From Labilibacter sediminis (GTDB taxonomy: Bacteria; Bacteroidota; Bacteroidia; Bacteroidales; Marinilabiliaceae): a DNA stretch of 64,000 bases. Location: contig NZ_VCHY01000022.1 in assembly GCF_005877885.1 (NCBI RefSeq), positions 1 through 64,000 of the forward strand, read 5' to 3'. How positions within the stretch are numbered: the first letter of the stretch is position 1; each line of letters opens with the position of its first letter. Under the pieces are notes generated by a model, which was given only the letters and a program-made list of their open reading frames with translations, was not told where the DNA came from and searched no databases. This document shows positions 17,464 to 30,176 of the stretch, one piece after another. The position numbers were made by a program, and so were the translations under genes.

Positions 17464-19014
17464 TTAAAAAGTACTTCTATCTGAGTCGTCATATTCCATT
17501 TGTAACTGTTCCAACTGTTGTTTTAACCTTACAGTTACAGGTTGCATATCCTCTTGTTCACACAAGTTTAACATTTCATTCGGGTCGTTAACCAGGTCAT
17601 ACAGTTCCCACTGGTCAATATCATTATAAAAATGGATGAGTTTATATCTTCCGGTACGAATACCATAATGACGTTTCACCATATGTTCATTGGGAAATTC
17701 GTAATAATGGTAATATATGGCCTCGCGCCACTTTGGGTTATCGTGATTAAATAACTTTACAAGAGACTCTCCTTGTATGTCTTCCGGAATATCAATACCG
17801 GCTAAATCAAGAAAAGTAGGTGCATAGTCAATGTTCTGAACCAGTTGATGAAGCTCTGTTTTAGGCTTAATAAGTTTAGGATAACGCATAACCAATGGCG
17901 TTCTTAAAGATTGTTCATACATAAAGCGCTTATCAAACCACCCATGTTCACCCATATAAAAACCCTGATCAGAGGTGTATACAATTAAAGTATTGTCCAG
18001 CTCCCCCTGCTCTTCAAGATAATCCAGTAAACGACCCACATTATTGTCTACCGAAGCAACACAACGCAGATAATCCTGCATGTAGCGCTGATACTTAAAC
18101 AAGGATAAGGCATCTCCTTTGAGTCCTTTGGCCTTAAAGTCGGCAATCACAGGCTCATACTCCCTGTCCCAGGCTGCACGCTGTTCAGGTGTCATCTTTT
18201 TAAGAATCGATTCATAACGAGATCGGTATTTCGTTTTTATCTCGCCCTCCTTATCCAACAACTTTAAATCATAAACTAAATCCATATCTTCTGCAATGCT
18301 CATTTTTTGCTGAGCAGCAGCCGGGCGCTTTTCATAATTGTCAAAGTAAGTCTCTGGTACTTCAAACTCCTCATCTTTATACAAGTGAAATAAGGCTGTA
18401 TCTGGTTGCCAAACTCTATGTGTAGCTTTATGATGCACCAGCATACAAAACGGTTTCTCCTTATTACGACCTTCCAGCCAATTAATACTTTTATCGGTTA
18501 TCACATTAGTAACATAGCCTTCAGATGCAATAGTATCAGCATTGGTAATAAATTTGGAATTATAATAATCCCCCTGCCCAATTAAGATTTCGTAATGATC
18601 AAATCCGGTTGGTAAACTCTTTAAATGCCACTTACCGATTAATCCGGTTTGATAGCCTTTTTCACGCAATAATTTCGGAAAAGTAACCTGGTTTCCATTA
18701 AATGTAGTGGTATTATTGATTTGACCATTTTTATGACTGTGTTTCCCTGTTAACATGACAGCACGACTAGGCGCACAAATTGAATTGCTAACAAAACTAT
18801 TTCTAAAAACAACACCTTCATTCCCTATCCGGTCAAGGTTAGGGGTTTCTATAAAGCGGTTATCATAGGCACTGAAGGTCTGAAGCGAATGATCATCAGT
18901 CATGATGAACAAAATGTTGGGTACTTTGTCTTTTGGGCAGGTACCGGAGCACCCAAAAATCAAGGCGAAACAGAATGAAAGAATCAGTATCTTTGTTAAG
19001 CTAGTTGTATTCAT
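17464..19014 (-). CDS. S1-family sulfatase, GlcNAc-6-sulfatase-like lipoprotein (PUL)
   Basis: A 516-residue sulfatase. I start at 19014 because this Met gives a lipoprotein signal (ILSFCFALIFGC), while a longer frame to 19056 adds 14 residues in front of it. Metal-binding MTDDHSLQTFSAYD is at about residues 38-51 and the maturation motif C-A-P-S-R at 80-84 (Cys80). DQGFYMGEHGWFDKRFMYE is the late conserved block. The overall pattern resembles S1_11 N-acetylglucosamine-6-O-sulfatases, related to human GNS; that subfamily call is tentative. It follows the GH2 gene by about 70 bp and is probably in the same transcript. Confidence 0.92.
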   Translation of the reverse strand: MNTTSLTKILILSFCFALIFGCSGTCPKDKVPNILFIMTDDHSLQTFSAYDNRFIETPNLDRIGNEGVVFRNSFVSNSICAPSRAVMLTGKHSHKNGQINNTTTFNGNQVTFPKLLREKGYQTGLIGKWHLKSLPTGFDHYEILIGQGDYYNSKFITNADTIASEGYVTNVITDKSINWLEGRNKEKPFCMLVHHKATHRVWQPDTALFHLYKDEEFEVPETYFDNYEKRPAAAQQKMSIAEDMDLVYDLKLLDKEGEIKTKYRSRYESILKKMTPEQRAAWDREYEPVIADFKAKGLKGDALSLFKYQRYMQDYLRCVASVDNNVGRLLDYLEEQGELDNTLIVYTSDQGFYMGEHGWFDKRFMYEQSLRTPLVMRYPKLIKPKTELHQLVQNIDYAPTFLDLAGIDIPEDIQGESLVKLFNHDNPKWREAIYYHYYEFPNEHMVKRHYGIRTGRYKLIHFYNDIDQWELYDLVNDPNEMLNLCEQEDMQPVTVRLKQQLEQLQMEYDDSDRSTF

Positions 19015-19084
19015 AATGCTGAGTTTAAGCTCATCGGGAGTTGACTTTGATAACATTCTCTTCCCGACAAGTAATTGTTTTATA

Positions 19085-22676
<3,592 letters not shown>

Positions 22677-22720
22677 AAAAAACGGTTTTTCCCTTGCTAA
22701 AGGTAAAAACCGTTTTTTTA
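22677..22720. terminator. Bidirectional intrinsic terminator
   Basis: AAAAAACGGTTTTT and AAAAACCGTTTTTTT pair perfectly around a short CCCTTGCTAAAGG centre. It lies downstream of the epimerase remnant and sialidase gene on the minus strand, so it probably ends that transcript and insulates the GH2 unit. Confidence 0.85.
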
Positions 22721-22782
22721 TATTTATGACTTATATAAAGAGAGTTTAATCAGCATAAGAACACTGAGGTACATCCTTACGA

Positions 22783-22885
22783 ATGCCATCATCATTAAAG
22801 TAAGCCTAATTACCTGAATAAACGTTGTGCCTCTGAGCCCCTGAGTTCTTAATTACATAAAATTTTGCACCTCAATTGGTATTAC
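22783..22885. repeat. Dispersed repeat, copy 1 (with 50427-50530)
   Basis: The stretch from AAGCCTAATTACCTGAATAAAC to TTAATTACATAAAATTTTGC ... CCTCAATTGG matches 50447-50530 at well over half of positions, including CTTAATTACATA and CCTCAA.TGG. I cannot assign it to a known element. Confidence 0.5.
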
Positions 22886-22895
22886 TTGTTATTAA

Positions 22896-23264
22896 TTATT
22901 TATCTCGAATCAACTCTAGTGTCTTCAATGCAATCATCAATCCATGAGGGACATGAAAACACCCTTTCCACTTACCTCCTTTAAGCGGTAATAGTAGTTT
23001 GCCTTCCCGATTAAGGTAACCATACCACTCTCCGTTTTCCGGATCAGAGAAATGACTGAAAGCGTAGGCATGCACCTTTTCAAACCATTGCCAACAGTCC
23101 GGGTTACCGGTATGGTAATATCCTTTCAACAAAGCCACCAGGGTTTCGAGATGCACACACCACAATTACTGTTCCCACTCAAGCTGTTGAGGCGGATGTC
23201 CCTTCAGATCCATAAAGTAAAAGATACCACCATATTCTTTATCCCAGCCCTGATCTGAACAATT
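22896..23264 (-). pseudogene. Remnant of an AGE-family epimerase (GlcNAc 2-epimerase type)
   Basis: The C-terminal ~120 codons of an N-acylglucosamine 2-epimerase remain. The frame reads [27 protein letters not shown], then an in-frame TAA (about 23165-23167), then [16 protein letters not shown] and [20 protein letters not shown]. In intact members a Lys or similar residue occupies the stop position and the protein is about 400 residues. The first two thirds are absent. Intact enzymes interconvert ManNAc and GlcNAc and often sit with sialidases, so this was probably a functional partner of the GH33 gene just upstream. A short product could start at 23165, but would not be active. Confidence 0.85.
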
Positions 23265-23357
23265 GTTTTAGTGTTTAATTACTGCTTTCAAACATTCAGA
23301 AACTTTAGCCATAAGTTGTAATAAACAACTGATCACTTTTACAACAAAATCTATATT

Positions 23358-24989
23358 CTATTCTATAATCACCTGACCTACAGGAACAGATTGAAAGAAT
23401 AACTCCCTCACTCCTTCATATAATATTCCAATATTATTATCGTCTATCATACTAAGACATGAGTAGCCAAAGCCCCCATTTTCATTTAGTTCCAATTCAT
23501 ATGGCCAGGTTATGCCATCATCGAGGCTTGCCTTAATAGTCATATTGGCCCGCGTATATTTGTTGTTTGGATTAGAGAAAAAGAGCACATTTTTTGTTTC
23601 TCCTTCTATTTGTAATGATGTACTGATTAAACTGGCCATGCAATTTGATTCGGGCAAGGCAGAATTGGAAGTGGGATGCATTTCCCATGTTTGTCCCAAA
23701 TCTTTGGTAGTAGCTACAGCCCTGCCATTGGTGTCTCCTTTATCTTTGCGATTACGATCGTCACGCATATTCAGCATTAAAGTACCATCTGATAAAGCAG
23801 TCACCTGAGCCTCCGTGGTATTATCTTTTGCTCCTGTTCCGACATTCCATGTTTGCCCCTTATCTTTACTGTAAATTATTGTTGAATGACAAGTATATTG
23901 TCCGTCACCACCAATGGCCTTTTCTCCAATATCTGCTTTAAACTGAGCGGGAAAAACAAGGGTTCCATCGTCTAATGTAATCCCTCTTCCAGGTCCCTGA
24001 AACAATAACTGCCATGCGGGATCTTTGATTTGTTCGGTGATATTAACCGGTTTTGACCAGCTTAAGCCATCATCGGTACTTTTGGCAATTAAAAACTGAC
24101 CCGTTACTCCCGGCTTCATCCCTGGTTTTGAATGCCACCAGGCCATTTTATCGGGAGCTGATCCATGCATCCATAAGGCTGCTACCCAAATGGTGTGTGT
24201 ATGATGATCATATAAAACACAAGGATCACCAATACCATTCAACTCCTGAGGTAAACCACCCCATTCTCCCATATCCATGATCACTTTCATAGTTTCCCAG
24301 GTTTGGCCACCATCAGTACTGCGACTCATACCCACATCAATATCTTCCTGCAAGTCTTTCCTATTATTATAGCGGTTGTCATATACTGCGATTAATGTTC
24401 CTTTGTTGGTTGTTACCAACCCGGGAATACGGTATGTATAGCAATTATCCTGATTGACCGCGCGCACTACTTTACCTATTCGCCAGGTCAGGTTATTTTC
24501 ATTGAATGTTTGATGAAAGTGAGAACCATCGGAGAATTGACAACCTAAACTTTCAACTCTAATATCTTTCATTATGTCAATAGACTCCTTCACGCCAATG
24601 GCAAGCATAAAATTGTGCGTGCCAACATCCATTTTCTTTTCGCCAATAATTGTATTTTTTATTCCACTAACAGAGCACTGACCAAAAGTTTCACTAATAC
24701 TTTCCTGATCATCTTTTCCTGTGTATATCAGTTGAAACTGGGATAGCTGGTCACTTGAAATCACATCCGAAAAATGTACAGTCAATGATTGTAGTTCCAA
24801 TAAAGAATCTTTCACTTCAACTTGCAGACGTATGATTTGATTACTTTCCTTTTCCACTAAAACGGGAACCTTTAAAGCCGTAACCTTCACCATTGCTGAT
24901 TTTAATGTAGATGACTGTTGATTTGACTTTGTAATCCATGCTACAAGTAGAATCTGCAGAGCAATGAATATTGAGAATAACAATCTCAT
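23358..24989 (-). CDS. GH33 exo-alpha-sialidase (PUL)
   Basis: A 543-residue exported sialidase that should release terminal sialic acid. An N-terminal signal (about residues 1-24) is followed by a beta-sandwich domain (about 35-165) and a six-bladed propeller. The arginine motif YRIPGL is near residue 185, and five Asp-boxes are visible: STDGGQTW, STDDGLSW, SKDKGQTW, TKDLGQTW, SLDDGITW. Length is typical for Bacteroides-type sialidases with an extra N-terminal domain. It lies between a sulfatase gene (77 bp upstream) and an epimerase remnant, so released sialic acid may be cross-fed or catabolised by genes elsewhere. Confidence 0.94.
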   Translation of the reverse strand: MRLLFSIFIALQILLVAWITKSNQQSSTLKSAMVKVTALKVPVLVEKESNQIIRLQVEVKDSLLELQSLTVHFSDVISSDQLSQFQLIYTGKDDQESISETFGQCSVSGIKNTIIGEKKMDVGTHNFMLAIGVKESIDIMKDIRVESLGCQFSDGSHFHQTFNENNLTWRIGKVVRAVNQDNCYTYRIPGLVTTNKGTLIAVYDNRYNNRKDLQEDIDVGMSRSTDGGQTWETMKVIMDMGEWGGLPQELNGIGDPCVLYDHHTHTIWVAALWMHGSAPDKMAWWHSKPGMKPGVTGQFLIAKSTDDGLSWSKPVNITEQIKDPAWQLLFQGPGRGITLDDGTLVFPAQFKADIGEKAIGGDGQYTCHSTIIYSKDKGQTWNVGTGAKDNTTEAQVTALSDGTLMLNMRDDRNRKDKGDTNGRAVATTKDLGQTWEMHPTSNSALPESNCMASLISTSLQIEGETKNVLFFSNPNNKYTRANMTIKASLDDGITWPYELELNENGGFGYSCLSMIDDNNIGILYEGVRELFFQSVPVGQVIIE

Positions 24990-25066
24990 AATATTAACTT
25001 ATTGAATTTAACGATTTGTTTTTTTAACAAGATGATAAAACAGTATTATTAAATACCATCAAACGC

Positions 25067-26656
25067 TTAATCAATACCATCCTGATCCGGATTGATTTCT
25101 TTGTAATAATTAATTCTTTGGCCCCAGGGCTTGCTTTCCAATGGAAGAACTTTATTGTTCTTTGCCCAAATCAACCATTTCTTTTCCAACTCGCTGACTA
25201 CTTCAAGATACTGTGAAGCCACATCTTTTTGCTCAAAAGGATCCTCTTTTAGATTATATAAGTGCCAATGTTTATCCGTAGCATTTTTTACTAATCGCCA
25301 TTGCCCTGAATGGATTGAGCAGTTTCCCTGATGCTCAAAAAAATAATCATTCAGTTTACGCTTCTTCCCCTCAAGAATTTTCACCATGCTTTTGCCATCT
25401 GTTTCTGTGATGGAAGCCCCTTTAAATTTCTTCGGATATTTTAAGCCTGCCAACTCAATACAGGTAGGTAAGATGTCGATGATATGAGCCAAATCTGACT
25501 TTACAGAACCATTATGCTTAGCGTATTTCTTAGGAAAATGAATAATTAACGGGGAACTAACTCCTCCTAAATACGTATAACTCTTGAAACTTCGATAAGG
25601 TGTATTACTCAGGTCTGCGGCAAGTTTTGAGATCAGACCTCCCTCATTGGTTGCTCCATTATCACTTAAAAACAAGATAACTGTATTTTCATACATGCCC
25701 TTTTTCTTTAAAGCATCGATAACCTGTCCAATACCATCATCCATTATTTCAATCATCGCAGAAAAAGTGGCCATTTCCGTAATCCATTTTTCCTGTGCTT
25801 CTTTACCTAAATCGTTCCAGCTTGGTCGTTTACCATCATATTCGTTTTGATGAAGGGGTAGCTCAAATCCTGCAGGAATCAATCCCATTTTTTTTAAATT
25901 CGCATAACGTTTTTCCTTAAGCTCATCATAACCAACACTGTACTTTGCCCGATTGGCTTCAACCATAGCTTTAGGTGCCTGTAACGGACGATGTGGCGCA
26001 TAATGAGCCAGGTACATAAACATCGGCTCATCTGTATTATGCTCCTGAATAAACTTAACTGCATTTTGGGTAATGGCCGATGTATAATAGTAATCTCTGG
26101 GGAAAGTATTAATTCGTTTTTCCTGTAAGGTTAGTCCTTTGGGTTTATAATAGTCACCACCTCCGGAAAGGCTGCCATAGTATTTATCAAACCCTCGTTC
26201 TGTAGGCCAGCACCCATTGGGTTTAGAATCAACAGAACGCCAGCTTCCATCAACTGCAAGGTGCCATTTACCCGACATATAAGTAGCATAACCGTTTTGT
26301 TTGAATATCTCGGAAATAGTAGGGATTCGATCTGTAATTTGACCGCGATATCCGGGGCGGTGTTCGTCTACTGCGGTCATCCATCCCATATCTACTGCAT
26401 GCTGATGTCTCCCGGTTAACAAGGAAGCACGACTGGGACAGCAACGTGAAGTATTTTTAAACTGGCTAAACCGAACTCCCTGATGTGCCAAGGCATCAAT
26501 ATTTGGTGTTGGTACTTCGCTTCCGTAACATCCTAAATCTGAAAACCCCATATCATCGGCCATGATGAGCAAAATGTTTGGAGGCGAAGACTTTGATTGT
26601 GCTCTATTGCTAAAACACAAGCAACTTAAAATACTGAGTAAAAATATAAACCTCAT
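25067..26656 (-). CDS. S1-family sulfatase with signal peptide (PUL)
   Basis: A 529-residue formylglycine sulfatase. The signal peptide (MRFIFLLSILSCLCFSNRAQ) makes it periplasmic or secreted, unlike the three lipoprotein sulfatases of this locus. Metal-binding MADDMGFSDLG is at residues 32-42 and the maturation motif C-C-P-S-R at 72-76 (Cys72), followed by ASLLTGRHQH and GWMTAVDE. This resembles S1_4-type arylsulfatases; the subfamily call is tentative. It has a ~60-residue insertion around residue 200-260 and the C-terminal HWHLYNLKEDPFEQ block of the family. Co-directional with the sialidase, 77 bp apart. Confidence 0.92.
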   Translation of the reverse strand: MRFIFLLSILSCLCFSNRAQSKSSPPNILLIMADDMGFSDLGCYGSEVPTPNIDALAHQGVRFSQFKNTSRCCPSRASLLTGRHQHAVDMGWMTAVDEHRPGYRGQITDRIPTISEIFKQNGYATYMSGKWHLAVDGSWRSVDSKPNGCWPTERGFDKYYGSLSGGGDYYKPKGLTLQEKRINTFPRDYYYTSAITQNAVKFIQEHNTDEPMFMYLAHYAPHRPLQAPKAMVEANRAKYSVGYDELKEKRYANLKKMGLIPAGFELPLHQNEYDGKRPSWNDLGKEAQEKWITEMATFSAMIEIMDDGIGQVIDALKKKGMYENTVILFLSDNGATNEGGLISKLAADLSNTPYRSFKSYTYLGGVSSPLIIHFPKKYAKHNGSVKSDLAHIIDILPTCIELAGLKYPKKFKGASITETDGKSMVKILEGKKRKLNDYFFEHQGNCSIHSGQWRLVKNATDKHWHLYNLKEDPFEQKDVASQYLEVVSELEKKWLIWAKNNKVLPLESKPWGQRINYYKEINPDQDGID

Positions 26657-26746
26657 TAATTCATGAATTAAATTTGCTTTTATTTTCTCTTATTTAGGAA
26701 TATAAGGGATATCCAATCATTACGGAGAATTACATAAATAGATTAT

Positions 26747-27001
26747 TTATTTTTTTCCAGGAGCAAAAAATGTTTCCAACATATTTACATCAATAATAAT
26801 AAATTCACGATTTTTCATATTTACAAATGCTAAAAGAAAAGAAGGATTCTTAATCAGTTGAAATAATTTACAGCTAATCTGATCTCTTAATGCATACGAA
26901 AACTGTCCGTTTATATCAAAAAAAGATACATACTCAATTTCAGATATTTCTATTTCACTAAAACTAGAAACTATTTTTGTTCGCTTTTCATTTAAAATCA
27001 T
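26747..27001 (-). CDS. Small hypothetical protein
   Basis: An 84-codon frame in the spacer between the sulfatase and GH18 genes. It has no signal peptide, membrane segment or recognisable domain, although it alternates hydrophobic and charged residues like a folded beta/alpha protein (EIEYVSFFDINGQFSYALRD, LLAFVNMKNREFIIIDVNML). It may be a real small gene or a fortuitous frame in an AT-rich spacer. I do not propose a function. Confidence 0.4.
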   Translation of the reverse strand: MILNEKRTKIVSSFSEIEISEIEYVSFFDINGQFSYALRDQISCKLFQLIKNPSFLLAFVNMKNREFIIIDVNMLETFFAPGKK

Positions 27002-27322
27002 TTTGATAGTCTAAATGCATTCATTAATTAGGATTGAATAACATATTAATAATTTAAGAGAGATAATCGAACACACCATTAAGAATATATATAGCAGCTC
27101 TCTTTCGCCAGTAATACATTTAATAATTAACTAATAATATTTTTTGGTAGTTGAATAGTTCCATCATCTGTAACAAAAGGACTATCAGCTCTTCCCTAAG
27201 ATTTAGATTACAGATGACAGAACTTATTTAAGTATATTTAAAAGCTCAAATTAATTATGCATGTTTCATATGCCTTAGATTTTGCCTTTAATTATCACAT
27301 TCAGCCAATCTAATGAAAATAT
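27002..27322. other. Spacer without visible features
   Basis: AT-rich and gene-free. I found no convincing hairpin terminator or promoter. Confidence 0.35.
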
Positions 27323-29905
27323 CTACCTGCGTATAACAAGTTTTAAAGTTTGCAGTTTACCTTGACTACTCAACTTAACTTGAACCAAATAAACTCCTTG
27401 GCTGAGATTTGACACATTGATTCTAACAGAATTTTCTTCATTGTAATTTTGTTGAAACAACACCTGATTTCCAGCCATATTGCAAATAGTGATTGACTCA
27501 ATAGCCTCTCCTGCATTAACTGTAACAATATCACTTGAAGGATTTGGGTATAGTTTTAAGGAAACTTCTTCCTCATATTTAAAATCCTCAGGTGTTGCTA
27601 TCGATGCAGATTTTAATAGCGTAACCAAAGAAGGAACATTGGCATTTATTTCTGAATTTGTTGCCCTAAGCAAACACTTCTCATTACTATAATCAACATC
27701 TGTATATGTATCCCAATACATAAAACCACGTGCGTTATTCTTAACAAATTCTGCTTTTTGCTTAATGGTATTAACGCCATTAAAAATAACATCCACCAAT
27801 TCTCCTGATACAGTCATTTGTACAGTATCAACATTGGCCTCAAGATTCGGATAAGCATTAAGTATGTTATCATAGGTTACCTCATGTCCGTTTGTTGACT
27901 GACCATAGAATGGAACTCCCATGATTAGCTTGTTTGCAGGAATTCCATAATTAATCACTTTATCATAATCTGAAACAAATTTTGAATATGGGAAAAGCTC
28001 TAATTGAGGACCATATATCTGGATATTAATTAAATCCAATGCATTAATCGCTGCTGATGTTAATTTGTAAAAATACGAATGTAAAGAAGCACTAAAGATA
28101 CTGCTAGCAGGTAGTGAGTCATTTATCGCTTCAATTGTAGTGTTATAATCGGCCCACTCCTGAGGTGAATAATTCCATTCAAAATCAATATCTACACCAT
28201 CAGCTCCAAATTCATCCATTAAGTTTTTAACATTATGTGCAAAATTTCGTCGGGAAGCTTCAGTCTTGATCATCTCTTTATAATTTCCGGTGAAAAAACC
28301 TAACCTTAAATTAGCTCCTTGCCTACCTTCAAATATTGATTTGAAATCCTCAAAATCAGATAATAAACTTTTTGAGTCACCAGCAGGATTTGAAGCATCA
28401 TTTACTTTCCAATAAGCAGACATTTGACCAAATCCCCACCAACTGCTCGCAATCTCATTGTTCATATTGGCTATAACATTTGATTCGGTTCGAACAATAT
28501 TCCAAACTCTAATTTCATCTAATTTTCCTTTAAAATTTTCACCTAAAATAAAATCATCATCAACATCCGGGCATGAAGTAGGTATAGTAGCTTCAAATGT
28601 ATTATACCATGGAGTAACAGGCACGCCATTTATATATATACTTACCTGATCATAAGCAGAAGCTGATCCATTGTAAGCAAATGCAATATGATTCCAACTG
28701 CCAACCGATATACCATTATCAACAGCAGCATATTTGTTTGAACCATTACTAATATGAAAATATAACGTGTTATTGGTAGAAGATCCAAGCTGGATATCAA
28801 CCTTATTGAAATGATCTTGTCCTTTTTTAAAGATAAAACTATTTTCTACCCACTCATCAATATATACCCAAGCTTCAAAAGTAAATTTATTTCTTCCTCC
28901 ATAGGCATCTAAAAATAAACCTTTACCACAGTTTGCATTTGCCCCGGTTCCGGTAAACTCTAATACGCCATTTCTACCTGAATAAGAACTCAAATAATTT
29001 ACATTAGTCAGAGTTCCATCATTATGGGGATAGCTGTAAAAAATATCTCCGTTTGCGCGTGGGCCTAATCCGAAGTAAATAAGATCGTTATTATTCAATA
29101 AATACTCATCACTAATAAGGCCTCGTGGATAAATTTCCGATCTTACATAAGCCTGCACGATTTTATAATTAAACTTATCATTCCCAGTAACTTCTACCTT
29201 AGTAACATTACCTGATACCACTCCATGTTGATTTCCCTTATAGTCAGCGACATCAATATTTTGAGTCTGGTCAGCGGTATAATACAAAATAAGGTCGTTA
29301 TACAAAGCATGATACTGGCTAATTGTATTCGTATAGTCGATTTCAGAAGCTATCAATGTTCTTGACCATACCCTAAACTCATCAATTTTACCATCGAAAC
29401 TACTTCCAACCTCAAAAGCTCCTGCTGAAACAGGTGTAGATGTAGCTACCATATCTCCGGGAGCATTGAACCACTTATCGGTAACTTCAATTCCGTCAAT
29501 ATATGCTTTCAATTGGTCATTTGCAGGACCATTACCATCATAGGCAACTGCTACGTGATGCCAATTCCCAACACTTATCGAGGAATTATCAATTGCCATA
29601 TAAGTATTGGATCCATTGGATACATGGAAATAAAGCCGCTTGCTGGCAACCGGTCCAAGGGACATCTGAATTTTATGTTTCCAGGTTGCACCTTGTTTTT
29701 TATAAATACTTGCACCCTCATTCCATTGGTCTATATAGATCCACGATTCGATAGTGAATGAAGAAACTTCATCAAGTGCATCGACATCTCCTGATGAAAC
29801 CTTAGAAGTAACACCTCCGTCAAAGTTCAGAGAATGATTAACAATTTGTGCACTAATGCCATTCATTAATGCAATAATGAATACTGCCGCAAATAATCTT
29901 TTCAT
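27323..29905 (-). CDS. T9SS-secreted LamG-LamG-GH18 endoglycosidase A (PUL)
   Basis: An 860-residue surface enzyme. Order: signal peptide (to about 20), a LamG-like concanavalin fold (about 25-190), a linker domain, a second LamG (about 315-480), a GH18 barrel (about 490-770) and a type A T9SS sorting domain (LYPNPSSDIVTVNA ... GVYLVQVKL at 785-860). The GH18 signature is DGVDIDFE at about 567-574, so the catalytic Glu is present, and NIQIYGPQ lies later in the barrel. The family releases glycans by cutting between GlcNAc residues or acts on chitin-like chains. The LamG modules probably bind glycoprotein or polysaccharide. It directly follows susD and is a paralogue of the 844-residue protein upstream of susC. 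Confidence 0.9.
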   Translation of the reverse strand: MKRLFAAVFIIALMNGISAQIVNHSLNFDGGVTSKVSSGDVDALDEVSSFTIESWIYIDQWNEGASIYKKQGATWKHKIQMSLGPVASKRLYFHVSNGSNTYMAIDNSSISVGNWHHVAVAYDGNGPANDQLKAYIDGIEVTDKWFNAPGDMVATSTPVSAGAFEVGSSFDGKIDEFRVWSRTLIASEIDYTNTISQYHALYNDLILYYTADQTQNIDVADYKGNQHGVVSGNVTKVEVTGNDKFNYKIVQAYVRSEIYPRGLISDEYLLNNNDLIYFGLGPRANGDIFYSYPHNDGTLTNVNYLSSYSGRNGVLEFTGTGANANCGKGLFLDAYGGRNKFTFEAWVYIDEWVENSFIFKKGQDHFNKVDIQLGSSTNNTLYFHISNGSNKYAAVDNGISVGSWNHIAFAYNGSASAYDQVSIYINGVPVTPWYNTFEATIPTSCPDVDDDFILGENFKGKLDEIRVWNIVRTESNVIANMNNEIASSWWGFGQMSAYWKVNDASNPAGDSKSLLSDFEDFKSIFEGRQGANLRLGFFTGNYKEMIKTEASRRNFAHNVKNLMDEFGADGVDIDFEWNYSPQEWADYNTTIEAINDSLPASSIFSASLHSYFYKLTSAAINALDLINIQIYGPQLELFPYSKFVSDYDKVINYGIPANKLIMGVPFYGQSTNGHEVTYDNILNAYPNLEANVDTVQMTVSGELVDVIFNGVNTIKQKAEFVKNNARGFMYWDTYTDVDYSNEKCLLRATNSEINANVPSLVTLLKSASIATPEDFKYEEEVSLKLYPNPSSDIVTVNAGEAIESITICNMAGNQVLFQQNYNEENSVRINVSNLSQGVYLVQVKLSSQGKLQTLKLVIRR

Positions 29906-30176
29906 AATTTTTTTTTAAAAAACTAGTTAACTTAATTTAAGAGTATTAGTTTAAGATTATAGTATGATTTTTTTCTTTCGGCTTGGTAATGACATAAATT
30001 GCGTGTCGCTACATTATAGCTTTGCTAAAAAAAGCTATAAGAAGGAATTTGAAATGCAGGATTATTTTATTTGGGGATTAACTTGTAGCAAATCACCAAT
30101 TCTTATTAGGTAAGACCTACTCCACAAACAAGCTGTGAAGCAGGTCCTCAATACAAATTTGGTTTTAGAGTTCTTA

